Source: an uncultured Pseudanabaenaceae cyanobacterium
Lineage (GTDB): Bacteria > Cyanobacteriota > Cyanobacteriia > Pseudanabaenales > Pseudanabaenaceae
NCBI GenBank assembly: GCA_937927915.1
Contig: CALGKB010000004.1
Coordinates: 1-64,000 of the forward strand
Length of the DNA stretch: 64,000 nucleotides
Direction: 5' to 3'
Shown here piece after piece: positions 43,747 through 53,140 of this stretch (the first letter of the stretch is position 1; each line of letters begins with the position of its first letter). The notes under the pieces were generated by a model. That model searched no databases and was not told where the DNA came from. It saw only the letters and a list, made by a program, of their open reading frames with translations. A program made the position numbers and the translations under genes.

Positions 43747-44571
43747 CTAATTAGCGGAAAATTTATAGCGTGTTGTTACCAGCCGACATTTACCTAGTGC
43801 AGGGGGAAATTTCCCTTCATAGCCATCGATCGTTTGTAAGACAATGCCATCAATAATCGCCAAATTACTGGAGACAAAGCGGCGGCGACTAATACTACCA
43901 TCGGGTTCCACGACTAAAGTAACAGGCACAACAATTTCTAAGTCCCCCAAAATATCCGTCGGCACATAAATAGGGGGTAGCCAGGGCACATCTGTCACCA
44001 CAGTTTCACTCACTTGGGAGACCACTTCATCGGGGGCAGGAATAGTTAGACGCAGGACATTATCCCTACCACACTTGCTGACTAATTCCCCATAGATATT
44101 AGCAAATTCCTGGGTGTAGGCAATGGAGTCAAGAGCAATATTGGGCAAGGGTTTGGGGGGTGACGGCTCAGCAGTAGGGGGGAGAATTGATGGCACGGGA
44201 ATTTCTAATTGTGGGGGGGTGGAATTGGGGGGCGGCGGTAGAGCGGTGGGGGGAGGGGGAGTAAATGTGGTGCTGGGAGAGGCAGGAATTTTCTCAAAAG
44301 CTAAGTCATAAGGGAAATCATCGGGGGGCGGGGGAATTTTATTACTAAAATCGAGGGGGGGGACTTGTAACGGTTCCTGCACAGGGGGGATCAAACTCAT
44401 GTCTGGAGATGGGGGGGCAGCAACTTCCTGGGGCAGCTCAATTACAGGAGTGAGACTGAAAATTTCCACCTCCCCCGTAGTTTTTGCCCAGGGGAAAGGG
44501 TCAGGTACCAACAGCAACAGTAAACCATGCAACCCCGCCGAAATTAACAGTGGGAGATAAATTTGTCTCAT
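43747..44571 (-). CDS. Proline-rich TonB-like energy transducer
   Basis: 274 residues. One N-terminal helix (residues 4-21, LPLLISAGLHGLLLLLV) anchors a long Pro-rich segment (residues 45-140), followed by a C-terminal domain (145-274) with YVPTDILGDLEIVVPVTLVVEPDGSI and DGYEGKFPPALG. This is the build of TonB-like transducers that span the periplasm. Its start overlaps the ExbD stop by four bases, and ExbD is its natural partner. The C-terminal domain is only weakly TonB-like, so substrate and receptor are unknown. Confidence 0.7.
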   Translation of the reverse strand: MRQIYLPLLISAGLHGLLLLLVPDPFPWAKTTGEVEIFSLTPVIELPQEVAAPPSPDMSLIPPVQEPLQVPPLDFSNKIPPPPDDFPYDLAFEKIPASPSTTFTPPPPTALPPPPNSTPPQLEIPVPSILPPTAEPSPPKPLPNIALDSIAYTQEFANIYGELVSKCGRDNVLRLTIPAPDEVVSQVSETVVTDVPWLPPIYVPTDILGDLEIVVPVTLVVEPDGSISRRRFVSSNLAIIDGIVLQTIDGYEGKFPPALGKCRLVTTRYKFSAN

Positions 44572-45023
44572 TTCCCCTCTGCCCTAGCAGTAGCGATCGC
44601 TACTCTTTCGCCGGCAATCCCTTTGAGTTCCTGCAAAAATTCCACAACCTGTTTGTACGTCACCTCACTATCCTCCGCATTCAAGACCACCATGCCCTGG
44701 GGGTAATTGATGAAATGGGTTTTAATTTTTGTTTCCAGGGCTGCTTTAGTCACCACTGCCCCCCCAATTCTGGCATTACCTGCCCCATCCAGGGTAAGGA
44801 TTAACAACTCCGATCGCAAGGGTGTAGTTTTGTCAGGATTCTTTGTCTCCTTAGGCAAAGTTATGCCTAGGCGTGTGGGGGTGACTAAGCCTGCAGAAGC
44901 TAAGACAAAAAATGCCAAGATGGAAAGCACCACATCCAAGAGGGGCAGTATGTTAATACCAATGGGGGTAGGCGATGGCTGATCAAAGCGTGTCTGCATA
45001 GGAAGTACATAAAACTCAGTCAT
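44568..45023 (-). CDS. ExbD/TolR family biopolymer transport protein
   Basis: 151 residues. A single helix near residues 25-45 (LPLLDVVLSILAFFVLAS) carries the Asp of the ExbD/TolR proton path (LLDVVL). The rest is periplasmic, ending with AINCEDSEVTYKQVVEFLQEL-type ExbD sequence (VVLNAEDSEVTYKQVVEF). It works with ExbB in proton-driven energisation of the outer membrane. No exbB gene is adjacent; ExbB must be supplied from elsewhere. Followed by the TonB-like gene. Confidence 0.85.
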   Translation of the reverse strand: MTEFYVLPMQTRFDQPSPTPIGINILPLLDVVLSILAFFVLASAGLVTPTRLGITLPKETKNPDKTTPLRSELLILTLDGAGNARIGGAVVTKAALETKIKTHFINYPQGMVVLNAEDSEVTYKQVVEFLQELKGIAGERVAIATARAEGK

Positions 45024-45071
45024 ATTCTAGCGAAACCGATACAATATTTTCCAGGTTAGTATTAGAAAATT

Positions 45072-45428
45072 ATGCGGAAAGTTTGGGTACTCTTATTTGG
45101 CAACCCGGGGGAACAGGAAGGTATTTATAGTATCAAGGTGAACGAAGAAAACCTGATTGTGGCTTTTGCGGAAGAAGACGATGCCACCCGCTATGGCTTG
45201 ATGCTAGAGGCACAGGATTTTTTTACCCCCCGCGTAGAAGCGATCGATTTAGAGGAACTAGAAGAATTCTGTCAGGAGTATGACTACCGTCTGCGGGTAA
45301 TTGAGGCAAATGAATTGATGACGCCCCCTGCCACTAATGTAGAGAAAACGGACTGGCAAAGGGAGCCATCCCAGGCGGAAATTGAAGCCATGCGGCAACA
45401 ATTGGAACGGCTTTTGCGCTGGGAATAA
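45072..45428 (+). CDS. DUF3110 domain-containing protein
   Basis: 118 residues. VWVLLFGNPGEQEGIYSI, VAFAEEDDATRYGLMLEAQDF and EFCQEYDYRLRVIE are the conserved DUF3110 blocks of a family found in cyanobacteria and plants. Function is unknown. It is divergent from the ExbD gene with 48 bases between starts, and followed by the RnfD-like gene. Confidence 0.8.
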   Translation: MRKVWVLLFGNPGEQEGIYSIKVNEENLIVAFAEEDDATRYGLMLEAQDFFTPRVEAIDLEELEEFCQEYDYRLRVIEANELMTPPATNVEKTDWQREPSQAEIEAMRQQLERLLRWE

Positions 45429-45505
45429 CTGTTACAAGTCGTGAACAACTGCTCAGCGGTCAGCTACCTCTCCTATGCTAGGGGTAGGTTTGCAGTTTTT
45501 TGTCT

Positions 45506-46303
45506 ATGCTACCAACCTACCAACTGGAGGGGCGGGACTATCAAATCCTCTTTCTCTACCTCTTTCTCTGTGTCGGCATCTATGGGCGGGATTGGACTCT
45601 TCCACCTTGGCAATTCCCTGTCCTTTTGTCTAGCTGTTTGGTCACCCAAGGGTTGTGGTCACGGGGGCAACCTTTTAATTGGAAAAGTCCCACAATTACT
45701 GCCCTTAGTTTGACCCTGCTCCTCAGGTCCTCTTGCTGGTGGATGTTAGTTTTGGCGGCGGTCTTAGCCATCAGTAGCAAGTTTATCTTCTGCCATAGCG
45801 GCAAACATTGCTTTAATCCTGCCAATTTTGGCATCGTTCTCACCCTAGGGACGGGTGCCGCCTGGGTTTCCCCTGGACAGTGGGGCAATGACCTCTGGCT
45901 CTCTCTCCTATTTGTGGGTTTGGGGGGAATTGTGTTACGGCGGGTAGGGCGCTGGGATACTTCGGTTGTCTTTCTCTGCACCTATGGCGGCTTGTTATTG
46001 TTAAGAAATATTTATTTGGGGTGGAGTTTAGATGTATTTGCCCATCAAATAATGAGTGGTTCCCTGTTATTGTTTGCCCTGTTTATGATTACTGACCCCC
46101 GATCGATTCCTGACAGCATGCCCCTGCGTTTAATTTGGGCTAGTTTAATCGCGGTGGTGGGATTTATGCTGCAATTTGGTTGGCAACAGACCGATGCTAT
46201 CTTCTATGCTCTCTTTATAGTTTCCCCCCTTACTGTTTGGCTCGATCGGTTCCAATCTGTTCCCCGTTTTCAGTGGCAAGGAAATGCCAATATAGCAGTT
46301 TAG
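45506..46303 (+). CDS. RnfD/NqrB-like membrane protein
   Basis: 265 residues from ATG 45506, eight or so membrane helices. HSGKHCFNPANFGIVLTL (the conserved NPxNFG loop) and FALFMITDPRSIPDS (ITDP) are RnfD/NqrB family marks, the membrane subunit of ion-pumping Rnf and Na+-NQR complexes. I see no S/T-G-A-T sequence, the site where true RnfD/NqrB bind FMN covalently, and no other rnf genes nearby. It is a stand-alone homologue of unknown function. The DUF2330 gene begins 10 bases after its stop. Confidence 0.8.
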   Translation: MLPTYQLEGRDYQILFLYLFLCVGIYGRDWTLPPWQFPVLLSSCLVTQGLWSRGQPFNWKSPTITALSLTLLLRSSCWWMLVLAAVLAISSKFIFCHSGKHCFNPANFGIVLTLGTGAAWVSPGQWGNDLWLSLLFVGLGGIVLRRVGRWDTSVVFLCTYGGLLLLRNIYLGWSLDVFAHQIMSGSLLLFALFMITDPRSIPDSMPLRLIWASLIAVVGFMLQFGWQQTDAIFYALFIVSPLTVWLDRFQSVPRFQWQGNANIAV

Positions 46304-46318
46304 TTTTAGGAGATGACC

Positions 46319-47632
46319 ATGGTAAAAATCCTACGGCAACTAGTTAGTATTGTGACCGTTGTTTGGCTTGTCTGGTTCAATTTTGTACCGGCAGCTTGGG
46401 CATTCTGTGGCTTTTATGTGGCAAAGGCAGACAGCAGTTTGTTTAATCAGGCATCCCAAGTGATTATTGCCAGGGAAGGTAACCGCACTATTTTAACTAT
46501 GGCAAATGACTACAGGGGAGATGTGCAAGAGTTTGCCGTTGTTGTACCTGTACCTGTGGTGATCAAAAAAGAGCAAGTACGGGTAGGCAATCCCAACATT
46601 ATCAACCGTTTAGATGCCTTTACTGCCCCCCGCTTGGTGGAATACTTTGACCCTGACCCCTGTGCTCCTGTTGTCTTTGAGAGGGTGATGACCGCACCTC
46701 CAGCTGGCAGCAAAACGTCAATAGATCAGGACAGAGCCAGTAGTTTGGGAGTGACAATAGAGGAAAAATTTACAGTGGGGGAGTACGACATCTTAATTTT
46801 GAGTGCTAAAGAATCAGCGGGGTTGGCAATGTGGCTGCAGGAAAATGGCTATAAAATACCAGCGGGAGCGAGAGAGATATTGCGCCCCTATATTCGGGAC
46901 AATATGAAATTCTTTGTGGCAAAGGTAAATCTACAGGAATTGGCAAAATCTGACTCCCAGTTTCTCCGTCCTCTCTTGATTGCCTACGAATCTCCGAAGT
47001 TTATGTTGCCCATTCGTTTGGGGATGCTCAATGCCAATGGCGACCAGGATTTAATTGTCTATCTCCTTTCCCCCGATGGACGGGCTGAGGTGACTAACTA
47101 TCGCACTGTCAAAATTCCTACGGACACCAATCTGCCTCTGTTTATTAAGCATGAATTTGCCGCTTTCTATAAAGCCATGTTCCAAACTGCTTATCAACGG
47201 GAGGGACGCAACGTTGTCTTTGTGGAATATGCTTGGGATATGGCTAGTTGTGACCCCTGTGCCGCTCAACCCCTTACCCCCCAGGAGCTAAAGGAAGCGG
47301 GGGTTTTTTGGGATACTAATCGTGTCTTTGTCACTCGTTTGCACGTGCGCTATAATCGCCAGACGTTTCCGGAGGATTTGCGCTTCCGCCCTACCAAAAA
47401 CCAAGAGTTGTTCCAGGGGCGTTATGTGCTTAACCATCCCTTTCGAGGTGCAATTACCTGTCAAGAAAAGAATAATTACGAGCGTATGGTCAGGCAGCGC
47501 CAGGAGGAAGAAATTAAAAATCTTGTACGTCTAACTAACTGGAATGTCGATGAGGTTCGGCGCAAAGCTTCTGTAACGCAGTACAAACCAGAACGTAGCG
47601 ATCGCCCCTTCTGGGAACGGATTTGGAAGTGA
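46319..47632 (+). CDS. DUF2330 domain-containing secreted/membrane-anchored protein
   Basis: 437 residues. A signal peptide (residues 5-28, RQLVSIVTVVWLVWFNFVPAAWAFCGFYV) precedes the DUF2330 domain with ANDYRGDVQEFAVVVPVPVVI and the C-x-x-C-like WDMASCDPCAAQPLT. I take ATG 46319 because GGAG stands six bases upstream; 46313 is an alternative ATG. It pairs with the RnfD-like gene just upstream; the two lie together in other cyanobacteria from memory. Likely periplasmic or lumenal; function unknown. Highly charged C-terminus. Confidence 0.75.
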   Translation: MVKILRQLVSIVTVVWLVWFNFVPAAWAFCGFYVAKADSSLFNQASQVIIAREGNRTILTMANDYRGDVQEFAVVVPVPVVIKKEQVRVGNPNIINRLDAFTAPRLVEYFDPDPCAPVVFERVMTAPPAGSKTSIDQDRASSLGVTIEEKFTVGEYDILILSAKESAGLAMWLQENGYKIPAGAREILRPYIRDNMKFFVAKVNLQELAKSDSQFLRPLLIAYESPKFMLPIRLGMLNANGDQDLIVYLLSPDGRAEVTNYRTVKIPTDTNLPLFIKHEFAAFYKAMFQTAYQREGRNVVFVEYAWDMASCDPCAAQPLTPQELKEAGVFWDTNRVFVTRLHVRYNRQTFPEDLRFRPTKNQELFQGRYVLNHPFRGAITCQEKNNYERMVRQRQEEEIKNLVRLTNWNVDEVRRKASVTQYKPERSDRPFWERIWK

Positions 47633-47716
47633 TTATGGGGGAGGGCGGCAGGGTGAGCAGTAGAAACAGGCAAAAAAATGTGCTTTACTATCTCCCAGTG
47701 ATGCGTGAGGCAGTGA

Positions 47717-48541
47717 ATGGGAAGGAATCCAGAGTCCCCTATTGGTGTGTTTGATAGTGGGGTCGGCGGTCTGACGGTATTGTTGGAAATCTATCGGCAA
47801 ATGCCTTGGGAGTCGGTCATCTACTTTGGCGATACCGATCGGGTGCCCTACGGCAATCGCACAGCGGGGGAGATTATTACCTTTGTGCAGGAGATTCTGG
47901 ATTGGTTTGCTGCCCAGCAAGTCAAGATGGTGATTATGGCCTGCAATACTAGTTCTGCCTTGGCCTTGGAGGTGGTGCGCCCCCTCTACGACTTTCCCAT
48001 CTTGGGGTTAATTTTGCCGGGGGCAAGGGCAGCGGTCCAGGTGGGTAAACGGATTGGGGTGTTGGCTACCACTGCTACGGTAAATAGCAATGCCTATGGC
48101 GATGCCATTCTGGAGAGCAGTCAGGGGAAAGCGCAGGTGTGGCAGGTGGCTTGTCCGGAATTTGTCCCCCTCATTGAGCAGGGTCGCATTTTTGACCCCT
48201 ACACGATCGCTGTAGCCCGTACCTATTTACGTCCTCTCCTTGCCCGCCGCATTGATACCTTGGTGTTTGGCTGTACCCATTACCCCCATCTCGCCCCTAT
48301 CATCAGGGAAATTCTGCCCCCCTCTGTCCGTCTGGTTGACCCGGCGGTGTTTGTCACCCAAGCGGCGCTACAGGAACTATCCCTGTTGGGCTTAAGTCGT
48401 CCCTATCCCTATCACCCTGGGCAAACCAGTTTCTATGTCAGCGGCTGTCCTGAGCAATTCGCCCAATTAGCTAGTCGCTGGCTGGGGGAAATTCCGATCG
48501 TGGCAAAATTAGTTCCTTCTACGGTAAGATTATCTTCGTAA
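47717..48541 (+). CDS. murI: Glutamate racemase
   Basis: 274 residues. IGVFDSGVGGLTVL, VIMACNTSSALAL (first catalytic Cys) and VFGCTHYPHLAPII (second catalytic Cys) are the signatures. The enzyme makes D-glutamate for peptidoglycan. Followed by a cell-wall amidase gene 16 bases on, so the pair may share a transcript. Confidence 0.95.
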   Translation: MGRNPESPIGVFDSGVGGLTVLLEIYRQMPWESVIYFGDTDRVPYGNRTAGEIITFVQEILDWFAAQQVKMVIMACNTSSALALEVVRPLYDFPILGLILPGARAAVQVGKRIGVLATTATVNSNAYGDAILESSQGKAQVWQVACPEFVPLIEQGRIFDPYTIAVARTYLRPLLARRIDTLVFGCTHYPHLAPIIREILPPSVRLVDPAVFVTQAALQELSLLGLSRPYPYHPGQTSFYVSGCPEQFAQLASRWLGEIPIVAKLVPSTVRLSS

Positions 48542-48557
48542 AGCTTAATTGAGTTCT

Positions 48558-49970
48558 ATGAAGCAGTTGGTGTGGCTGTGTCTAGTGGGTTGTCTTTCCC
48601 AGGGAATTGTCCAAGCTCAGTCCATGCAGGCACAGTTACCCGCTGTCAATCTCAGTAGTCTGTTACGGCTGCAGGGTGTCCGTCCGACGGCAAATGGCTT
48701 GCTACTGCTGATCAATGGCAATCCCCAGGTGCGTATGGAAAGGGTAGTAGAACCCGATCGCCTGGTCATTGATCTCTCTGGCACGGCTATCCCCAAGGAA
48801 CTGCATAAGACTATCGTTCCTATCAATCAATTTGGTGTGCAGCAGGCGCGCATTGCCCAGTTTGATAAGGATGTCACGCGTATTGTCTTGGATTTACTGC
48901 CAGGGGAAGCAGGGGAGTGGATGACGAGGTTTGACCCCCGATCGGGTTTAATTCTGCAACCAGCTGTTGCCAATCCTACAGCTGTTACGCCCAGTCCTGC
49001 TCCTGCACCGTTACCTGACCGCTCGGTAGTTGCCAATTTACAGGGCTTTGTGGTGGAAGGGACAAGCCGGGTGATCATCCAAACTGACCAGCCCACCACC
49101 GTCACCGGCAGCCAGGATAGCGCTACTAACACGTTTAATGTCGTCATTTCCCCTGCCCAGTTGTCTGCCACGTGGGGCAAGTCGGTGTTGGAACCCCATG
49201 TCCCGATCGAGAGGGTGCGGGTGACGCAGTTAAATGAGGCGGTAGTGGCTTCCTTCAAACTCTCCCCTGGCTGGCAAATGCGGGAAGGGAAGGGCGGCAA
49301 CTCGAATCAAATCATTCTGGAACTTGTCCCCAGTGACAGTCCTGCCCCCTCAAACATTCCACCCCTGCCTAAAGTTGTCCCCCCTGCTTCCCAAGCGCCC
49401 CTGCCGGAGGTGTTGCCGACGGAGGGAAAAAAAATTGTGGTAGTTGATCCAGGGCATGGAGGCGGGGACCCCGGTGCCGTTGCTAATGGCCTTCAAGAGA
49501 AGGATATAGTTCTGCCGATTAGCTTTGCGGCCGGGCGGGAGTTACAGCGCTTGGGCTATGTGGTTTACTACACGCGCACCCAGGATGTGGAAATTGATCT
49601 AGAACCACGCGTACGATTGGCAGAGCAGGTGCGGGCAAATGCCTTTGTCAGTATCCATGTCAATTCTCTTGCCAGTCAGTCCAGCCATGTCAACGGTATT
49701 GAAACTTTTTTTGCCCCTGGTTCCCGATTGGGACGGGAATTAGCGGAATTGGTACAAAATCAGGTGATCAGTGCGACAGGGGCGCGGGACCGGGGGGTAA
49801 AGTCTGCCCGCTTTTATGTTATCCACAGAACAACCATGCCCTCCATTCTGGTGGAGACGGGGTTTGTCACTAATCCCCAGGAAGCAGCGAATCTGGCTAA
49901 TCCTGCCTATCAGCAAAAATTGGGGGAGGCGATCGCTAGGGGTGTACACCAGTTCCTCTCACGCCCATAG
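48558..49970 (+). CDS. N-acetylmuramoyl-L-alanine amidase with AMIN domain(s)
   Basis: 470 residues. A signal peptide (residues 1-21) precedes two AMIN-like beta domains (about residues 30-115 and 160-260), a Pro-rich linker and an Amidase_3 catalytic domain (residues 290-470). VVVDPGHGGGDPGA, NAFVSIHVNS and ILVETGFVTN hold the zinc ligands and catalytic Glu. It cleaves the peptide-glycan bond for cell separation, and AmiC homologues make septal pores in filamentous species. I start at ATG 48558. Confidence 0.92.
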   Translation: MKQLVWLCLVGCLSQGIVQAQSMQAQLPAVNLSSLLRLQGVRPTANGLLLLINGNPQVRMERVVEPDRLVIDLSGTAIPKELHKTIVPINQFGVQQARIAQFDKDVTRIVLDLLPGEAGEWMTRFDPRSGLILQPAVANPTAVTPSPAPAPLPDRSVVANLQGFVVEGTSRVIIQTDQPTTVTGSQDSATNTFNVVISPAQLSATWGKSVLEPHVPIERVRVTQLNEAVVASFKLSPGWQMREGKGGNSNQIILELVPSDSPAPSNIPPLPKVVPPASQAPLPEVLPTEGKKIVVVDPGHGGGDPGAVANGLQEKDIVLPISFAAGRELQRLGYVVYYTRTQDVEIDLEPRVRLAEQVRANAFVSIHVNSLASQSSHVNGIETFFAPGSRLGRELAELVQNQVISATGARDRGVKSARFYVIHRTTMPSILVETGFVTNPQEAANLANPAYQQKLGEAIARGVHQFLSRP

Positions 49971-49971
49971 C

Positions 49972-51726
49972 CTAGGCTAAAGAGAGTTTTAACTGTTCTG
50001 CTTGTTCTAGGAGGGACTCGGCAAAGGCAAGGGCACTGGCAGAGGCTGTTGTTTTTGGGCGTCCCCCTTTGGGTTTATCTGTGACATCCACACCGCCAGC
50101 AATCTGCGCCAGTTCATGTTTGCGACTTTCCCCCTCTAGGTAGGAGACTGTGACATAGGTGCGTTCTTTAGCTTTTCCACCTTCCTTTGGTTCTGAGAGG
50201 ATATGTTTTGCGACGTGAAAATGATGGTCGGCAATGGCAGCCACGATCGGTTGATGGGTGACACAAAGGACTTGCTGGCGGCGACTGAGGCGATAGAGAT
50301 AATGGGCGATGGACTGCGCAACACGACCGGAGACCCCCACATCGATTTCATCAAAAACGAGGGTAGAAACAGGGGAACTGGCAGCAAAGCAGGTCTTCAA
50401 TGCCAAGAGAAAGCGGCTCATTTCCCCCCCTGAGGCAATTTCTGTGAGGGGTTGCAGGGGTTCACCGGCGTTGGGGCTAAATAAAAACTGCACTTGGTCA
50501 CAGCCGCTGGGAGTGGGAGGAATAGGGGTGATCTGCACTTCAAACTGCACTTTCTCCATCGCTAAAGCCTGCAAACCCTTGACCATCTCTCTTTCGAGCA
50601 ACCTGGCACTCGCCCGCCGTAGCTCCGTCAAAGTCTGGGCAACAGTGCGCAATTTCTCTGCTTTGAGTTGTAACTGTTCTTCTAACACCGCCAGCGGTTG
50701 TTCTTCTTCGGTCAGGGAATGCAGATATTGCCTTAGTTTTGCAGCACTGGCGATGGCATCGGCTAAAGTCGGTCCGTATTTGCGACAGATTTGCTTTAAT
50801 TGCCGCAGACGTTTTGCCACCAAATCTAAACGATCGGGGTCTGCTTCCAAGTTGGAACCATAGGCGTTGATCTGTCTGCCAGCCTCTGCTACCTGGGCAA
50901 GGGCGCTCTGAATTAGTTCTAAAATAGGAGTAAGGGAGTCATCGATCGTGGTCATCCTACTTAAAATATTTTCCGCTTCTCCCAGGAGGTCAATGCAGGC
51001 AGGGTAGTCATCATTTTGATAGAGAATTTGATACACAGCATAGCTCTGGGTCTGTAGGTCCACAACATAGGAAAGTCGCTTGCTTTCCTGTTCCAGCTTT
51101 TCCAATTCGTCGGGGTCTGTTAAATTTGCCTCTTCCAGTTCTTTTAACTGGTATTGAAACATATCAATCTGTTGTAGGCGGGTTTCTTCGCGCTGTTGGC
51201 GCTCCTGCAGCGTGCGCTGAGCTTTTTCCCAAGCGTAATACAACTGTCTGACTTCTGCTTTTACCTGTAGTAATTCCTCCCCCCCAAAATTATCTAACCA
51301 CTCCCTCTGCGTATCTGGCTGTGCCAGTAACACTGTCTGCCCCTGGGCTGTAATCTCCAGCAATAACTCCCGTAAACTCTGCATCTGCTGCTTGTTGACA
51401 ACTGTGCCATTCACCTTGCTGCGACTCGATCGGGTAGTAATTTCGCGACTACAAACCAAATCCTCCGTTGCATGGGGGATTTTCTCCGTTTGCAACCAAG
51501 CCTGTACAGGGGGGGTGACCGCAAACCATGCCTGCACTACCGCCCGATCGCTGCCCCTTCTGATCACCCGACTGCTCACCTTACCACCGAGGGCACAATC
51601 GAGGGCATCGAGAATGATAGATTTTCCAGCGCCCGTTTCCCCCGTGAGGATATTCAAGCCCGGAAACAGAGATAAAGACAGCTTTTCGATCAAGGCAAAG
51701 TTCTCAATCTGAAGCTGCTTTAACAT
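49972..51726 (-). CDS. recN: DNA repair protein RecN
   Basis: 584 residues from ATG 51726 (MLKQLQIENFALIEKLSLSL). SMC-like: Walker A LTGETGAGKSIILDAL near residue 30, a central coiled coil (about 150-380), and then IASGGEMSRFLLALK (signature) and LVFDEIDVGVSG (Walker B). RecN aids repair of double-strand breaks. The stop lies two bases past the amidase stop, convergently, and SelO starts upstream with a 4-base gap. Confidence 0.95.
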   Translation of the reverse strand: MLKQLQIENFALIEKLSLSLFPGLNILTGETGAGKSIILDALDCALGGKVSSRVIRRGSDRAVVQAWFAVTPPVQAWLQTEKIPHATEDLVCSREITTRSSRSKVNGTVVNKQQMQSLRELLLEITAQGQTVLLAQPDTQREWLDNFGGEELLQVKAEVRQLYYAWEKAQRTLQERQQREETRLQQIDMFQYQLKELEEANLTDPDELEKLEQESKRLSYVVDLQTQSYAVYQILYQNDDYPACIDLLGEAENILSRMTTIDDSLTPILELIQSALAQVAEAGRQINAYGSNLEADPDRLDLVAKRLRQLKQICRKYGPTLADAIASAAKLRQYLHSLTEEEQPLAVLEEQLQLKAEKLRTVAQTLTELRRASARLLEREMVKGLQALAMEKVQFEVQITPIPPTPSGCDQVQFLFSPNAGEPLQPLTEIASGGEMSRFLLALKTCFAASSPVSTLVFDEIDVGVSGRVAQSIAHYLYRLSRRQQVLCVTHQPIVAAIADHHFHVAKHILSEPKEGGKAKERTYVTVSYLEGESRKHELAQIAGGVDVTDKPKGGRPKTTASASALAFAESLLEQAEQLKLSLA

Positions 51727-51730
51727 CTCT

Positions 51731-53140
51731 CTAGCTGCGAATCTCCTCAACTAACGCATAGAAAGGCTGCCAGTTGTCTTCTTCTGTAATTGCTGCCCAC
51801 ACCCGTTCAATCTCTGGGCGCACCAGTGCCTTGTTGGGATTCCATCGCTGTAAACGATCGGCCACCTCTTGGTAGTCCCGCTTTTGTAGATAGGTGTGAT
51901 AAATTTCCCGCCATCTGTGCAAAAGAGCAACTACAACATCGGATAACTCTGCCTCTTTGCCCGCCAAAATGCTGTTTGGCTCCTGCCACCACTGCGGCTG
52001 CACCTGGCGTTTGAGATCAATGAAGAATTCGTTATAGCCCCACTGCGTGCCGTAGAGCAGTTGAATGGTGGCGATGATTAAATTTTCCAACTCGCTGTTA
52101 TCTAAACCCGTTAAACCCAAGCGGGCTTCCATCCGTCTTTCGTAGGCAGAGATATAAAAATCCTTGAATTTGTCTAAGGCGGCAGTCATAGCACTGGGGT
52201 CAAGCACCGCTGCTAGGGGTTCCTGTAGCCTCTCTAAATTCCAGTAGCAGGCGTTGGGCTGATTGCCATAGGCATAGCGACCTGTATAGTCAAAATAAGC
52301 CGCCGTAAAACGGGGTTCATAGGTGGGCAAAAAGGCATAGGGACCATAGTCAAAACTCTCCCCCGTAATAGACATATTATCTGTATTGAGGACAGCATGA
52401 CAAAAACCCGCCGCCATCCACTGCGCACAGAGAGTCGCTGTTCTCTCTACCAGTTCAGTATAAAAGAGAATGTATTTGTCTGCCTCCTTTTCTAAATGGC
52501 TGTAATAGTAGTGAATGACATGGTCTAGGAGTTTGGCAATTAGATCAGGGCGCTGCAGATAGTGCAGACGTTCAAAGGTGCCAAAGCGAATATGGGAGAG
52601 GGAAAACCGCACCATGACACAGGACCGCGTCGGTGAAGGTTCATCATAGCGCAGGAGTTGTTCCCCCGTCTCGATCATACTCAAACAGCGGGAGGTTTTC
52701 ACCCCCAAGCGATGCAGTGCTTCTGCTGCCAATATCTCCCTTACTCCCCCCTTCAAAGTCAACCTGCCGTCCGCCGTGCGGGAATAAGGTGTCCTACCCG
52801 ACCCCTTGGTGCCAAAGTCGTATAGATTGCCGTCTACCCCCCGCACCTGTCCATACAAAAACCCCCTGCCATCCCCCAACTCCGGGTTATAAACCCCAAA
52901 CTGATAACCATGATAAGCCATTGCCAACAGCGGACGCACCGATCGGAAATGCCCGAAGGCCTCAATGAAGTCTTCGTCTTTTACCTGCGCAGGGGAGAGA
53001 CCAATTTGCGGTAGAAGGGCATCATTGCGCCAGCGCAGAATATGTTTCGGAAAAGCTGCTGCCTGCACCACACTGTAGAAATCAGGTCCTAGGGACTCAA
53101 AGGCAGGTTCATACTGCAGTTGCAAAAAAGGGTTAGTCAT
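51731..53140 (-). CDS. selO: Protein adenylyltransferase SelO (YdiU/UPF0061)
   Basis: 469 residues, the pseudokinase family that transfers AMP to protein Ser/Thr/Tyr. [62 protein letters not shown] and [24 protein letters not shown] are conserved blocks, with the N and D metal-binding residues in LNTDNMS and DYGP. It modifies redox and metabolic proteins in mitochondria and bacteria. The C-terminus ends at EEIRS, without the redox Cys/Sec tail of some homologues. Overlaps miaB by eight bases. Confidence 0.9.
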   Translation of the reverse strand: MTNPFLQLQYEPAFESLGPDFYSVVQAAAFPKHILRWRNDALLPQIGLSPAQVKDEDFIEAFGHFRSVRPLLAMAYHGYQFGVYNPELGDGRGFLYGQVRGVDGNLYDFGTKGSGRTPYSRTADGRLTLKGGVREILAAEALHRLGVKTSRCLSMIETGEQLLRYDEPSPTRSCVMVRFSLSHIRFGTFERLHYLQRPDLIAKLLDHVIHYYYSHLEKEADKYILFYTELVERTATLCAQWMAAGFCHAVLNTDNMSITGESFDYGPYAFLPTYEPRFTAAYFDYTGRYAYGNQPNACYWNLERLQEPLAAVLDPSAMTAALDKFKDFYISAYERRMEARLGLTGLDNSELENLIIATIQLLYGTQWGYNEFFIDLKRQVQPQWWQEPNSILAGKEAELSDVVVALLHRWREIYHTYLQKRDYQEVADRLQRWNPNKALVRPEIERVWAAITEEDNWQPFYALVEEIRS

